Made by a program: the position numbers and the translations under genes
Notes under the pieces: model-generated
What the model was told of the DNA's origin: nothing
What the model saw: only the letters and a program-made list of their open reading frames with translations
Database searches by the model: none
In this document: positions 10,948-24,705 of the stretch, piece after piece
How positions within the stretch are numbered: the stretch's first letter is position 1
Layout: every line of letters starts with the position of its first letter
Source: Formicarius rufipectus
Lineage: Eukaryota; Chordata; Aves; Passeriformes; Formicariidae
DNA: 64,000 nt
Reading direction: 5' to 3'
NCBI GenBank assembly: GCA_013399695.1
Contig: VXAU01002293.1
Span: forward strand, 372,001-436,000

Positions 10948-12301
10948 CTGTTCCAGGAGATGCAAAAATATAAAAGATACCTCTATTAGCCCTTTCTGAG
11001 AGGAAAAATGATTATATATTTCACCAGGCAATAATATTTTGGGTCATGGTGACACAGAATTTCTATTTGGCAAACTTCAACATGTTAATTGAAATGCTAC
11101 AATTCAGCAAGATCATTCCCCGTGAGGGAATCAGACTTCTCAGACTTTGTTAACTGGGCCTCTTAATTACTGTGTGAAACCTTTTACTGTGAGAGAATGT
11201 TTAAGAATATTTTAAATGAAGTGTGAAATTACAATTCACTAATGAGCAATCGAAAGGGCTTATGGCATGCAATGCATTTAGCATTCTTGAAAACTACAGC
11301 TTACAATAAAGAAATTGGAGCCTTGTACACTAAGTGCCTTTGGATTATTTTAACTACAGGAACTGTCCAACATCTTCATAAGAAAGATTCAAAGATTATT
11401 TCAAAAACAGAGAAAAGACAATGCATGCATACACAACTTCTCCAAAAATCACAATTTGTTATGTTCTTTCTTATCCCTTCAACAACTTACAGGATTCCCT
11501 GGAGTACTAAAGCACTGCATTTCACTTCATACTTTAAGATCCCCTCCAACAGAAGACAAACAAAAGGACTAAAGGCCATGTACATTTTAAAAGCTTTTTC
11601 TAAAACAAGAACAAATTCCAAGCATTTACAATAACTTGTGATCCACTTGGAAACAGGTTAAAAAAAAAACATTACAGAAGCAGTTCCAGGAATCTTCACT
11701 GAGAAGAGATGAAAGTTTTCAATTTGAAGGAGGTTTTGTTCTACTTGAACAATACAGGAAAAATAAATATAAATAAATACAGCAGCTGATGAACCTGATT
11801 TTTTTTTTTTCTTAAAAGACAGCATTTTACTGAAAGGTAAGCTTTCAGAGACACAAATCAGCAGATCTGGTCTTTTATTGACAGGACCCCTGCCACATTA
11901 CTGCTTATGGCTCTAAGTGAAATTAAATTGATGATAAAAAGCTTAGAATCCCTTGTGAGCAGCAGTCCATAACACAGAAAAATGGGATGCATTTTTTCTG
12001 GCATAATGAGCTCCTGAGAAAAGAGACGTGGTACTGATTCAGTCATACTTACAAAGCAAACAACTGGCCACTCACTTTAAGAAAACAAAAACAAGCAACC
12101 TACTATAGGAAAAAGGATACAGTTGGGATCACTCAAGTTTCATAAACTTGAAAGACTTGCATCCAGAATTGTTATGCTTTATACCAGAATAAATACTACT
12201 GATATATCACATGGTTATTCCAAATGTTCTGCTTGCATACAGAACAAGAATTCATAAGAATATTCCTTAAAACACCCAAAAGAAACAAAGACAAATCATA
12301 C
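10948..12301 (-). other. CHD7: CHD7 intron 8
   Basis: 1354 bases, AT-rich. A plus-strand open stretch of 130 codons (11242-11634) has no recognisable homology or compositional support. No repeat is recognised. Confidence 0.86.
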
Positions 12302-12416
12302 TTCTGAAAGGAATTTGTTCTGGCCCTGTTTTGCCTTAAACCGCTTAATCTTCTGCTGAATTCTCTTGTCTTTGTCCAGCTCTTCCACAGACGCCCACTG
12401 ACAGTGAAGGTAAGAA
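12302..12416 (-). CDS. CHD7: CHD7 exon 8: chromodomain 1, second part
   Basis: 115 nt. The first base completes Phe, then SYLHCQWASVEELDKDKRIQ and KIKRFKAKQGQNKFLSE. HCQWAS is the typical chromodomain strand with its Trp, and the basic helix follows. The acceptor is CATCTTCTAG|TTC. The donor is GAA|GTATGA, phase 0. Confidence 0.96.
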
Positions 12417-13821
12417 CTAGAAGATGAAACAAAAATCTTACTGAAACCTCTGCTTCCTTTAAAATCCTTATGTATCCCACCAGTATAACTAGAACTTTGC
12501 AGCACATTGTAGTGCCATGCTTGGAAAACTGGACACTATCTTCTTTATCATACAAGTTATTAAGAAATCATCTTTACTGAAAGTATTATACTTAGTAATA
12601 GAGAAACTTGTCAGAAAATAGAAACAACTCCCACTCAAAATTCAAATATATACCCTCTATATTTAGTGTTTGGCATAAAGCTAGGATGATTTTTATTAGG
12701 CATACTTAAAACATAATTACAATACAAGACATTTATCATAAATGTCACTATTTAGCATCATATTCTAGCAAAGTGTAGGGTTTTCAAAAGTTAATGAAAA
12801 TACACTAACATTTTAAGTACTAACATCCTATATAATTTTTTTATAACAGCATTGTAATTATAAGTTGCTTGTGAGTCAATTGTAGTTTTAACACTAACAG
12901 AAAGAAAAGCCTTTGTATTTTCAGTTTCATAGTAGTAATTGAACTTTAAGAAAACAGAGTAAGAAAAAGCATCCTTGCCAAAGTGATTTGTCCCATTCTG
13001 TAAATGTAGTTTGTCAAAAGTTCTACTGATAAGACATGAATAGTTAATACAAAAATGACATGTCTAAGAACTAAACAAAGAACAAACAAGCTATTAAACA
13101 TTATGCGATAAACAATAAAAAGGTACAAAATGATAGCATATTAAAAGTGAAGCCAAGTATATACAGTTAGCTGCAAGAAGCTCACTTTAAGCAGATTTCT
13201 GTCTGTCATATAGAAAATTTGGTAAAATTAAACAAGATATGCTATTTTTCTACAAAAACAGTGAGCTTATCCAGATATGAAGTATTTTATTTTAAATACT
13301 GACTGCACTGCATTTTCAGAGTCCAGAAATGAAACAACATGCTGCTCTGGTCACTCTTGCACTCTTTTTATAGAGAGACAGCGATTTGCTGGAATATTGA
13401 AAGCCATCTCCTTTGTTTCTTATCTTAGATATTTTGTTGAACATAAACCTTGTTATTGAAACAATGTCAAGGGTTATTTTTGAGTAGTTTGCACACATTA
13501 CTCCACAGTTGCAGTTAGACCTACACAGCTACACAGGTATGAGCTCCTGAATCTGCATGCATAATGAGCCTTAAAGTATTTAATAGCAGAGCAATTTTAC
13601 CTATGGATTTAATTTTGACAAAAACACAAATTAAGACAACACTGTCAAATCAAGTACCACCAATGCAAGGTATTTCCCCGTTTATTTGTCACGATTTAGG
13701 ATGAAACATTAGATATGCTTAAAGTTCAATAATAACAGATCAATTACAAAACCAGTTTTCAAAAACTATATAGAAGTAACATGAACTTGAAGATAGCAAT
13801 CAAACTTACAACTTTACTTAC
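12417..13821 (-). other. CHD7: CHD7 intron 7
   Basis: 1405 bases, AT-rich; no recognisable element. Confidence 0.86.
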
Positions 13822-13877
13822 AAGTTCTTGTACTTTACATAGAATTCCTCTATTTCTACCTCCTCTCCATTCTCCAT
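13822..13877 (-). CDS. CHD7: CHD7 exon 7: chromodomain 1, first part
   Basis: 56 nt, starts in phase 0 and ends after two bases of a Phe codon. It reads MENGEEVEIEEFYVKYKNF. EFYVKYKN is the first beta-strand core of chromodomain 1, including the aromatic residues of the family. The acceptor is TTCTTATAG|ATG. That ATG is an internal codon, not a start. The donor is CTT|GTAAGT. Skipping exon 7 or 8 alone would shift the frame, as in human. Confidence 0.95.
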
Positions 13878-15906
13878 CTATAAGAAAAGAAATGTTGAAA
13901 CATGAATTAAACCTCGAAACAGCCCAATTTGTAAATTATTAAAAGCTATCTAAAATATGGAATATGGTCCCCACATATACACACAAGCAGAGATGTAGGA
14001 AAAGGTTTGTGGGGGAGGACATGGGTGAGGAGTTTCCTCCAGCTGCTTACCCAAGTACATACTGCACTGCTTACTACAACTTCCAAGACATGAATCATTT
14101 GAACTCCTCCCTAACCACATGCAGCTTCATTCACAACCTCACCCCAAACCTGGCTTTCTGCCAAACCCACAGTGTTAAGTAGAAGCCAAGTGTACCATTT
14201 TCTCAGGCAGCAGCCAATTAGCAACTGCACTCCTGAATACCATATGTATTATTTTTGGCTGGCTCATGGCAACTTTACATTGTGGGTTTTGTAATGTTTT
14301 AAAAAAGAGTTTTAAAAGGGGTTTATTCCTCCATATAGTTAATAACTCCAAACAAGAAGCCATATAAAACTAAACCTTATACCTCTGCTAGAATTTTAGT
14401 GCATCAGTGTTCATGGCTTTAGTTTTACTCAATGGTGCAATTAAATTCACTCAGGCAAGATGTCTCACATACAGAGCAGCCAAATTAAATTAACACCCAA
14501 AAATTACATTTAAAGCAAGGTTGAAGTTGTGATATAAACCAGCAAAACCAAGGGCATTCAGTGCTAAGGGTTGAGACTATCCTTAACTCATCCCTAGTGC
14601 CAAAGTATTGCATAACATATGGCATGTAGTACTTTGCTGAATTACTCCTGAACCCAGCCATAGGACAAACTAAGGACAGTGCATCAGGCACACATTTAGA
14701 ATTCAGTTTATGTCACAACACTAACGGTTTGTGTTTACTAATGAACTTTGGAACAATTTTAAATACAAGAGCATTTTCTGGTTTACATACTTCATCAGGG
14801 ACAACAACATCTGTAATAAATATTGTATGCTGCACTAAACAGAAAAAAACTGTTGACTGCTGTGTAAGTCAACGTTCTTTGCATATATATATACACACAC
14901 TTATTTTAAAGAGAGAAAAAAACCCAAACACATATAAACAAGAGAGACTACTCTAAAACTTCAATTGTCCTCTTCTAGTTGTTGGGCTAGATGTTACCTC
15001 TACAGCGGTGCAGTTAAGGAACAACAGTAGCAACCGCGTTAAACTGTGTTCTAGCCCAGTAAATTCATTTATTTCTAGTCCTTGATTCACATAGTCCCTT
15101 TGCTTCCAGACTAGCCAGGGATTTTACCAGTTTAGCTTTATATCGCTATGGCACAGTCTGCGTATGTTCCCTTCCAGAGAGAGGAGCAACACCAGACTTC
15201 ACCTATTTCTCCCTACAGAAAAGGAAGAAGATAAGGTATGCCTGCTGCTTGCTACTTCTCGAATCCTCTGCCAAAGATGATAAACTGTCCAAACTATCCC
15301 TAACCCCTAAACACAGGGAAGAAACTTCTCTGTCACTTATAAAGACACTATCAATGGAAGGAATCTTAAGACTATCAAGATTTTTTTTCAACCAAAAAAA
15401 ATTAAGAAGAGTCTTTCTCAAGATAGTATTCATATTTAGAAATCAAAACTTCATTGACAAAAAGTAGCATTAATAAATGAAGATCACATTATCTGGAACT
15501 TATTCACTGCCCTTAGGCAAAATTGGTCTTCAAGAAGTCAACTTTAAGACATTAAATTCTTTTATTTTCTAAAAAGTATTGCGGCCAAGTCTCTGATTAG
15601 TGTTAAATCAGAATCCTTTGAGATCCATCAATGTTACAATGACAACATGGTTAAACACCTTTACACAGAGGTTTCATATTGGCCAATTTAACTCCCCTCA
15701 ACAGCATTTCAGTCAAGCATATTTTCTGTCAGCTGCCAATTTCATAACAATAATTTACTATGTAGATCTTGATAAATCCCATAACTCTCATGAGTAAAAC
15801 ATTCTTGTATTGTCTAATAGGTCTAACTTGTATTGTCTAACTAGTCTGTGTTATTATGTGTTTTATGAGAGGGCATCAAAGGTTCACCTAAGTGAAAAGT
15901 ATTACA

Positions 15907-15971
15907 GAAAAAACAAACAAACAAACAAAAAACAACCAAAAAAACCACCAACAAAACAACAAAAAAACAAA
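15907..15971 (+). repeat. (CAAA)n-like A/C-rich tract
   Basis: Three or more adjacent CAAA units followed by degenerate CAACCAAAA units. Confidence 0.8.
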
Positions 15972-17818
15972 GCTTTTTAAAATCTTACTCCGGCATTCAA
16001 CACTTACACCCTCCTCCAAAAATCTAATCAAATTATGATTGCAAGTCCTCAAGTAGGAGTAAGCAGCATATCAGTTTAGGATATATGAGAGAGCAGCTTA
16101 TGATTCTGACCTCACTGTCCAACCCCCACTATATGTACATTTACATCAGTCAGGTAAAAAGATGAGACAGAACATTTATGCACAATTGTCCCAAAAAATG
16201 ATTATGCAGACATCCTTAAATAACACATGGCAGACTTGGGCAATGCAGAACACTTCAAATTATCACCGCTAGCTGTGACCAGAATTGACAACCTGATCCA
16301 TAGTCTCTGTAGATAATTGAATAAATAAATGATCCCTTCCTTCAAGGAATGCAAAGCAACACATAAGAAACAATCACCTCAACAGATACGCAGCACTAGA
16401 TTGTAAACTTACGAGTTGAGGAAGAGATGCAGGCATTGTACACATTTCAATTAGATCTAATTCTCACATATACTGATCGACAAAAAGATACATTCAGATG
16501 CGTAACATGCACATATAATGCTGTACAACTCCACACATTTCCATAATATGTGCTATTTGTGCTGGATATCACAGTCAGCTCTAGCTATTCCTTTTCAAAG
16601 TTAAGAAGCAGAAATTCAAAGGGGACTGAATGAAAAATTTCAACATACGAACTTAAGACATTAGGTTTGGAAAGAGAATGATACATATACTTAATGTTTT
16701 CTGCAAGAGAAAAGAATATTCAAGGGAATTCAACATTCCATGTTAAGGACAACAGGGAAAAACACTGCCTTTTATACTTCAAACATGAACTAATTTCTAC
16801 CTTTATATGTTTCAAAAATGGCTGCAAGTAGAGTGCTGCACCCTATCTGGTAATTCCACAACTAGACTAGGACTATTTCTGAGAAAACCTCAAATTCCAA
16901 AAGCATATCCATGATCTATTGTCCTTTACTTGAATGCAGCATCTTTGTTACAATCTAACCCACTCTAAAGTTTCCTAGTGAAGCCTTTCGTCATGTTTAT
17001 TTTATGCACTGGTACTGATCGCAGCCATTTTACTTTGATTAGTAATCTAACAACCATGGTTTGGATGACGTCAGTAAGAGTGTAAAAGACCTTTAATAAA
17101 AGCACAGTTGGATACTTCAGATGTTAAATATTAACATCCTGAAATTCATTTTTTTATTTTTTTTTTATTTTGGAGAAGTGGATTGGGGAGAAGAGCAGGG
17201 AAATAAGAGACACCCCTCAAACCTGCAAATACAATCCATAAAAAACATTAAAGAAAAAGCTCAAAATAGAGCTTGCCTCCAGCAGAGCTTGCAATCAAAG
17301 ACATGTAGGCAGCAGACCAACCACTTCCCACAAACTGCAGCAAAATACACACTCCCCATGAGTAATCACACCTTTGTTTGCAGGGGAGAGGAAGAAGAGA
17401 AGAATAATTGGTGAAAAATAGCTTCCAATGTAAAGACATTTATGAAAAGACCACATTCTCCTCTCCTGCCTAGTAGACCACCAGGACAACTAACTACTCA
17501 CATTATATTACCTGAAGTTTATCTGAAAAAAAAGCACAAAACATAAAATATAGCCCTAGACTTAAAAAAAAAAAAAAAGCCCTAGAAGTTTTATGTTGTG
17601 CAAGGTGCATAAACAGGTCAGACTGAATCACAGCCAGTCATGACATTGTATAAATGCAGGTTTACAAACCTGTTAATGATGTCAGGACAGTAGTAATAAA
17701 ACTGAACACACAACCTCCTCCAGCTAAAAGAAACCAAAACACCACGCTCCACCCTCCCCCAAAAAAGAAACAAACCAAATGAAGAACAATACCCCAACCC
17801 CTCCCCCAAAAATCTCAT

Positions 17819-17870
17819 AAAAACAACAACAAAAACCCCCTAAACTCAAACAAACAAACAAACCCACAAC
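17819..17870 (+). repeat. A/C-rich simple tract with (CAAA)n
   Basis: AACAACAACAAAAACCCCC followed by CAAACAAACAAACAAACCC. Confidence 0.8.
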
Positions 17871-18701
17871 ATATCAACATAACATTGAAAAAAAAACCCA
17901 AACATGAATAAAGGCAACTATCCTTTCTCCAATTTGAAAATTAATACTGAGGAAAAGAAATACTTCTGTTTACAATCAACCCGAGTACCATATTTGTCTA
18001 ACTGCAGTACAAGTCAGAGAATTAACTACACAAAAAAGGTCCATAAAATATAATCATGCCCCTTTTGAACAAGTTCTTTTCTACTTTCCACTCAGAGCTT
18101 TAATACTTCAGAAATGCGAAGACCAATAGAGTTGTGAAGCAGATTAGAAAAATACATAAGAAAATAAGAATATAACTAGAAACCAGGGCAGAATTAAGAG
18201 AACTTCATTGAACTTGAGAATTTCTTATACCATCTTATCATAGTGACAATGAAGGTATTAATCACCTGTATATGTAACATTTTTGATCACATGTAAATTT
18301 GTTTTAGCTGTTAAGCACAACCACTATCAAAAGATGCAAAAATTATGGGCAAGGGTAAAGGCAGAAACTTGGCTTGCAAGAGCATTCTCTCATTCCTCAA
18401 TCGCTTACAAAACATTGCTCTGAAGTGAAGAGCACCACAGATTTTCCCCAGATAAGTATATTTGCAAAAATCAAATTTTTCATCCAAGAAAATGCAAGGA
18501 ATGAGTAGAAGATTAACAATCTGTTTTGTTAATGTCCATCCAAAAGCATGTTACATACTATCTAAACACACTTTCAGGGAACCCCTCTACTCAACAGTTT
18601 TCAACTTGTAATATCCCAGGTATTTCAAGAACTCAATAAGGGCTTCAGCAGAAATATACTTTGCCTATTTAAAAATACAGATGGAAGGGAGTTTGTTTTA
18701 C

Positions 18702-18767
18702 CTTTTTCTTGACTGAACGGCTACTCATGATTTTCTCCACAACAGGACCTTCAGCATCAGCAGATTC
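18702..18767 (-). CDS. CHD7: CHD7 exon 6: linker before chromodomain 1
   Basis: 66 nt, 22 codons, phase 0 at both ends: ESADAEGPVVEKIMSSRSVK, then KK. The acceptor ATAATGTAG|GAA has a poor pyrimidine tract. The donor is AAG|GTAAAA. VVEKIMSSR is the start of the chromodomain 1 region. Skipping this exon would remove 22 residues without shifting the frame. Size matches human. Confidence 0.95.
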
Positions 18768-19840
18768 CTACATTATAAATACCGTACAAGAGTTACGAGA
18801 GTGCATCTTTGTTACTTTCAGACTTCTTTTATTAGAAAAAACTCTCAAATAATATTTTGCAACAGGAGCTTAATAGACAGGACATTCTCCCTCTAGCATG
18901 AGAACTTAGAGGACTCAAACAGATTTAAAATCATAATAAAGGATTGAAGGATACTTGTTTAAGCCCACTTTTAAGAGCTAATGCAACTCCAGCTCTCTCA
19001 GTGAGGTTGACAAGAACAGATAAACAGATATACCCACATGGGCAGTTCACCTCCCCTAAAATAATACACACTTTCAGCACCATACAGTCTAAATTTGAGA
19101 TGATGTTCAGAAACTCTAGTTGGCTGATTAAGTGTCCACATGATTGCTATCAAAACTGCCTACAATTCTCTATTACATAAATTCACTATTACAACGGGAG
19201 GCAAACCTACCAAATTCTCCTTCTGATAAGACACAATTAACAATGGAGATCACACAATATTTCACAAGGCTTAACAAATTACCAAATGAAATACCAAAGA
19301 ACATGTATATATTCTCCAACAGGTCATCAGTTAAATGAAGTAGTTCTTTGAAAAAGCACTACAAAACAATGAGATGGTTACAACAGTCATTCCTACAGTA
19401 TTACCCCTCATCTTATTCAAACTATTTTATCCATCATTTACATTGCACAGAGAATAAAGTGTACCCTGCTGGGTACTACAAGGCAGTAATTTCATAAAGG
19501 AGTTCTTATGGTGCCTAGCAGCAGGGGACAAGCTTGAGTGGTTTATTAAAGTCACAGAAGCCAGACTACTGAATTCACAGAAGTAAATTCAAGATTCCTA
19601 GCAGTACAGTTCAGGTTTCCTTTTGGTAGAGACCATTAATTTCAAAGAACTTAGCCTGGACTTTCAAGCTGTGTATCATCAGCTTGCAAACAAAGCCATG
19701 AATTGATATATTCCTTAAAAACGTAAAGAACTAATGCCTTCTGGCGCACTGTGCCAAGCATGTGTGAATAAGAAAAGGGTCCATGTTTGAACTTTGAATG
19801 CTGCAGTTACAGCCACCTCTCCAGTCTGTTCATATCTGAC
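18768..19840 (-). other. CHD7: CHD7 intron 5
   Basis: 1073 bases, AT-rich; no recognisable element. Confidence 0.86.
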
Positions 19841-19978
19841 CTGTTGCTCTGACTGAGAAGTATTTGAAGGAGAGTCTCTTCCAGCAGCATCAGCATCATC
19901 AGCCTCCTCATCTGAAATCTTAAACTCCAGGTCTTCTGTATAACGCTTCCTCTTCACCTGCCTGCTGGAGCGTCGCTT
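19841..19978 (-). CDS. CHD7: CHD7 exon 5: acidic linker
   Basis: 138 nt, phase 0 at both ends, 46 codons. It starts KRRSSRQVKRKRY, continues TEDLEFKISDEEADDADAAG and ends SPSNTSQSEQQ. The first part is a basic cluster compatible with a bipartite nuclear localisation signal; the second is strongly acidic and Ser-rich. The acceptor is TTCTATTCAG|AAG. The donor is CAG|GTCAGA, with C instead of A/G at +3, weaker than the consensus. Length matches human. Confidence 0.96.
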
Positions 19979-22900
19979 CTGAATAGAAAGCATTAATATT
20001 TTTCATGAGAAACAAAACTATGAGCAGCAGAATAACTGAGAAAACTTCTTTGTGTTTCTCAAACACACCACTGTGTAGCAAATGCTGTAATTTTTACAGG
20101 ACTCTGGTAGAAACAGTAGGATCAGGACACTACTATTCTGAAGTCCTGCCTGCTAGCTCTTCTTAAATTCTATAAGCAAAAACCAACAAAATCTCAAAAC
20201 AAACAAAAATCTACTTTATGCCTGTTCTGAGCTGCAAAGTGGGGTTTCCCCCTCTCCTTGTTTTTAAAATTACTAAAACCATGTTAGAAAATTAGAAAGC
20301 CTATCTCAGAAAGCAATTAAATCTCAAGAAGTTGTACCTCTCCGTTCACATCTATGACAAACTTTGACAGATGGCCAGTGCAGGAAGCAAACACCACCTT
20401 TCCACAGCATGGCTCACAGTGTTGCTAAGCAGTGACAACACACTTTCTTACCCTATCCATCCGCCCAGTTGTACCAGGATTATCTTGTAGGGGAAACAAT
20501 GAAATACCATTTCCTCACTCCACTGACCCAGGACTGTTCAGAAAGGCATCCTGCAGCACACCATGGGAAAAGACCCCAAACTAATAGAGCAGAATGAAAA
20601 ACTTTAACCACCTCAAACTGAAAACACTATTTCTGTGTTCCTGCACTCTCATCACCAGAATAAGAGAAAGCTTCAGCAAAATCACACAAAATCTGTAAAA
20701 TACACAAGCATGCATTTGACAGAACTTGCAATCTGATGCTTAATTGGTAGGGCACTGTTCTCTACAACAAAAAAATTCAAATTCCCAGATAGTCCACATG
20801 ACCTTATATACTTGGAAAAGCTGAGAGCATATACTGTTGAAGGAAATTGACAACTGAGTATCAAATACCTCAATGGACTAATACATTTATTAAACATACA
20901 TTGAATATCAATTGTTACAAAACCAAACACTTATGAATTGATACACTACTTATCTATACATCTTTCTCAGCTATCACACATCTTCACTGGTACATGCAAA
21001 TACTTATGTAGCTTGTTTAACAGACCTACGCACCTGAGTCTCTCAACATACACAGAAAAAGTCAAATATTTACTTTCAGATAGTTAAGTCATGCTTTTTA
21101 AAGCACAAATATATGATGCACTTCACATAATTAGAAATTCCTTCTTTAACTGGAAATGAAAATTTTGTGCAAAGGTTAAGCTTACATCACCCTTTTAACA
21201 ATGGTCATGTGGCTTTTACCTTAATACAGTAACTTAAGGGGGTTTCCACAAATCTGTAACAATATTTTTATACTTTAAAATAGATACCACTTGACAAATT
21301 TGCATCTTCCTTTACATAATTACTGATGGGAAACTACCAATTTTCTTCTTGCTGTATAGGTGAGTCTTACCATTATTTTCAGTGTCGAAAAGCCCTTCTT
21401 CCATTTACCTAACAGAAGGAATGCCTAAAATATAATGGTATTTCTTATTTGAATTTTATTGACTTGATGAACTTCCTGTTTCCTCTTACATTCATATGAA
21501 CTTTTGCAATTAATATGTATTATAGTCAGAAACTATGCATACATTTACATACATCAAATTATCTTTAACTTGTTAGCTGTTCTATAGGTAAAAAGGAGTG
21601 ATAGGCTTCATAATGAAATATGAAAAAGTCTGTATGGTAACACAGAGACAGCTACTTTTGCTGTTTAAACATAACAATGAACCACTTTCTGCATTACCAC
21701 ATAAGATCTTTACAGAAGGTTCAGGACTTAACGCTAAGAGTGCAACTGTGTTTTAGACAACTGCATAACATCAGTCTCAGTTGGGAAATGCACAAGCTCA
21801 TTAATTCTAGCTGTCCTAGCACATATTGTTGGACTCCTTCCCTAAGTTTATGCAAAGAAGTATAGCTGCAGTATACCATGCACAGTAAGAGAAAGTATTA
21901 TGAAAAAAAAGTTTCCTGAAATACTTTATTGAATTAAAAAGTGCTGCAAATATCCTAACAATTCTATTAAAAAAAAAAAAAACACGAAACAAAAAACAAA
22001 AAACCAAACAAAATCAAAGTTTATCACCAGTTGAGCCACAAACAGAAAGTTTTCATTCCATTTCACTGAAAACAAGTAAACATGCATAGATGTTGAATTG
22101 CAAACAGAATATAACCTGCAAATTAACCCAAATAAACCTTCCACTCCAAAGTTTCTTTTACGTCTTTACCACTAATCATGCTGAGAGAGATTTGTGTCAC
22201 AGGACAAAAAACTTAATTCTTCCAACATTTTAATATTTGCGTGGCAAAACAACTTTTCTAATTCAGAATACATGGCCTGAACAGATCAGAAGGAACACAC
22301 TTTTCTGTTGCTGCTTTTGTTTTTAACTAGCATGTACTAGATTGCTCACATTTTATTATACCCTACATCCTTCTAGAGAATGTAAGAGGAAAGGCATACT
22401 CATTTGCGTAGGACACCATTTGTCAACATCTTCACTAGGCTGCTTTGACTATTCTCAATCTATCATCAGTCTGGCCCTCTCTCATAACCAGAAGCAACAC
22501 ATCCACAACCTGATGCGCAATAGACAAATGCAGCAGATTTCAATTACACTGTTATGACTATGTAGCAATCTCAGACTTTCCCCATCATGAGATGTCTCTA
22601 CCCCTTCATGAGGGGATTCTTATTTTTAGTGTCGACTCAAACCACTGCCAGCAGAAACATGCCAGGAGCTGACCATTTCTTAACAAGGCTAATGACAGAG
22701 CTAATGACAAGCAAAACTTGTCATATATGCTACTTCTACTTCCAGATTTTCTTTATATGAAGCAGAGTTTGGACAGAAAGTGATACGTGTGCAGTGAAGA
22801 GAAATTAATCAATGTTAGTCCACAACTGGCAGTCCTGCGAAGAAGTCCTTTATCCACTAAAGCAGTATAAATACAAGTCCCTGCCATGCACTTTTACAAC

Positions 22901-23292
22901 ACTCTGCTTTGTCCTGTCTCATTTCTGATTTCAAAAGGTTTGCAAACTGAATGCAAGAAACACTAGGCTTATAAGCAAGATCTTGTACTAGTACATTCAG
23001 TCTACAGAGCAGAAAGTTAAGCACCATAACTGCAAGAGTGATGGAATAAAATGTGTGAAAACTCAGCAGCACCACACACGTATCTGCAGGTAACAAAACT
23101 GCAAAGCAGAATTAGGATGGAAAACACTTGTTTACATAAAATACTCAGCATAGTGATGTCCAGATCTCACCTTCATTGTGAACAACACAGAAATAACCCC
23201 AATAGCTCTACTTCTGTAAACAAGATAATGAGAACTACTGTCTTAGAATCTAACTTGTCAAAGCATACACTGAACTTGAACAATAGCATTAC
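19979..23292 (-). other. CHD7: CHD7 intron 4
   Basis: 3314 bases. The only distinct low-complexity stretch is the A-rich tract at 21968-22017. No transposon or RNA gene is recognised. Confidence 0.85.
21968..22017 (+). repeat. A-rich tract with CAAA units
   Basis: A run of 14 A followed by degenerate AACAAAAAACC units. Confidence 0.75.
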
Positions 23293-23431
23293 CTGAACCC
23301 CTGCGTCATCTTCATCTTCAGGATGAGGAGATGCTGGTGGAGTTTTTTCCAAATCTGAGTTTTCAGAACCTTCCTTTCCCTTGTTAACCTTTTTCTTCGC
23401 AGCACTCGTTTCTGAATCTTGTTTCTTATTA
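23293..23431 (-). CDS. CHD7: CHD7 exon 4: linker
   Basis: 139 nt, entered in phase 2, so exon 3 AG plus T makes Ser. It reads SNKKQDSETSAAKKKVNKGK, then a Glu/Ser/Pro segment (TPPASPHPEDEDDAGVQ). The acceptor is TGTTTCAG|TAATAAG. The TAATAA at the exon start would be stops in another frame but reads T-AAT-AAG here, which fixes the exon 3 to 4 junction. The donor is CAG|GTAATG. It is one codon shorter than the 142 nt I recall for human. Confidence 0.93.
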
Positions 23432-24705
23432 CTGAAACAGAAGTATTTTTAATCAGTATTTGTAAAAAAATATAAGCAAGAAGTGCTTAAGAAAATAGTT
23501 AATCTGTGAAATATTTGGTTTTGGTCACTTCATTACTTTCAACTGCCTTTCTTAAGTATTTCAACATAACTGCAAAATCAGTGATGCACGGTCCATCACT
23601 TTCCATTTCCCATTCCTTAACAACAGATACCTCACTTGTTTCCTTCAATACCTTTGACAGCAACACTGGATGTGTACTCAACAGAAAACTAAAAATGGGA
23701 CTGGAAAGGAAAAGCTGCTCTCTTCAGAACCTGCAATTTCTGAAAGCAGGGTGTGGGCAACCTGACACATGAGAAGAGAAACAGGATTATGCATGTGCTT
23801 ATCTTGATAGTAACTGTGCAAACCAGGTGAGCAGAACAAAAGTGTTACCAAAAAGTTGGGCCAAAGAAGAAAATTCTTCCTTTTCTTCTACAATTCTTGC
23901 TATTTCCAAGTGGGAAAGTCACTTTTGAGTCTGCTGTGAGGACACCCATATAACTTTCATCCATGCAACCATAGCTTGCTTGGGGGGTGTGGGACGGAGA
24001 AAAGCCCAGCTGGTACAGAAGCATTTACACAACAGTAGAAAGCTATATCCACTGAGGATACAGAAATGTTTCGGGAGTTATTTCTCCTTTTCCTCCCCCC
24101 CCATGAAAACCTCCACCACTCAAGGAGTTGGGACAGCATGTTTGCAGCTGGACTCAGAGGTTTGGAAATGGGTGAGGACACCTGTATCAAAATCCAGCTT
24201 TAAATACACTTGTTACCAAATTACTCACACTGAGACGATCTGCAGAAATCCTGGGGTGAAATTTTTTAATGGCAACAAAGAAGATCAGTGGTAGAAGTTA
24301 GCATTTTTAAGCACATTTGGCCTTCGAATCTGAGGTGAGTTTTTGCTATTTTTTTTGTGGTCAATCCTGCCCTGGCCAGTTATGAATGTGAGGGGCTTGC
24401 TGTGGGAGGTTGCTGTGATGCCTGAGAGTGGAGCTGTGTGCTGGTACCTGACACAGGGCGAGCAAAGGTCACCAACCACTACATCAGACACTTTTATAAG
24501 GTTTCTGCATATTCATAATTTCAATTTCATACCCAGGACCCTTCATGGCATTTGTTTTGCTTTCATAATCCTCAGATTTGCAACTTCTAATTTCAACATC
24601 AGCTTTAAGCTTGTTTATTAGCCCACTAACAACATATTTTGGAGCTGTAATTTTAAATTAAAATTTCCCAGTACAGCCACAGGTCTCTTTGGGACTAGGA
24701 CAACT

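Larger units (their letters stand above)
13878..18701 (-). other. CHD7: CHD7 intron 6
   Basis: 4824 bases between exons 6 and 7. It contains A/C-rich tracts (15907-15971, 17819-17870), a T-rich run near 17145-17171 and short A runs near 17563-17578. No transposon or RNA gene is recognised in the rest. Confidence 0.85.

Noticed and set aside
11242..11634. 130-codon plus-strand open frame in intron 8
   Set aside because: It has no recognisable domain, AT-rich composition like its surroundings, and no splice or promoter support.
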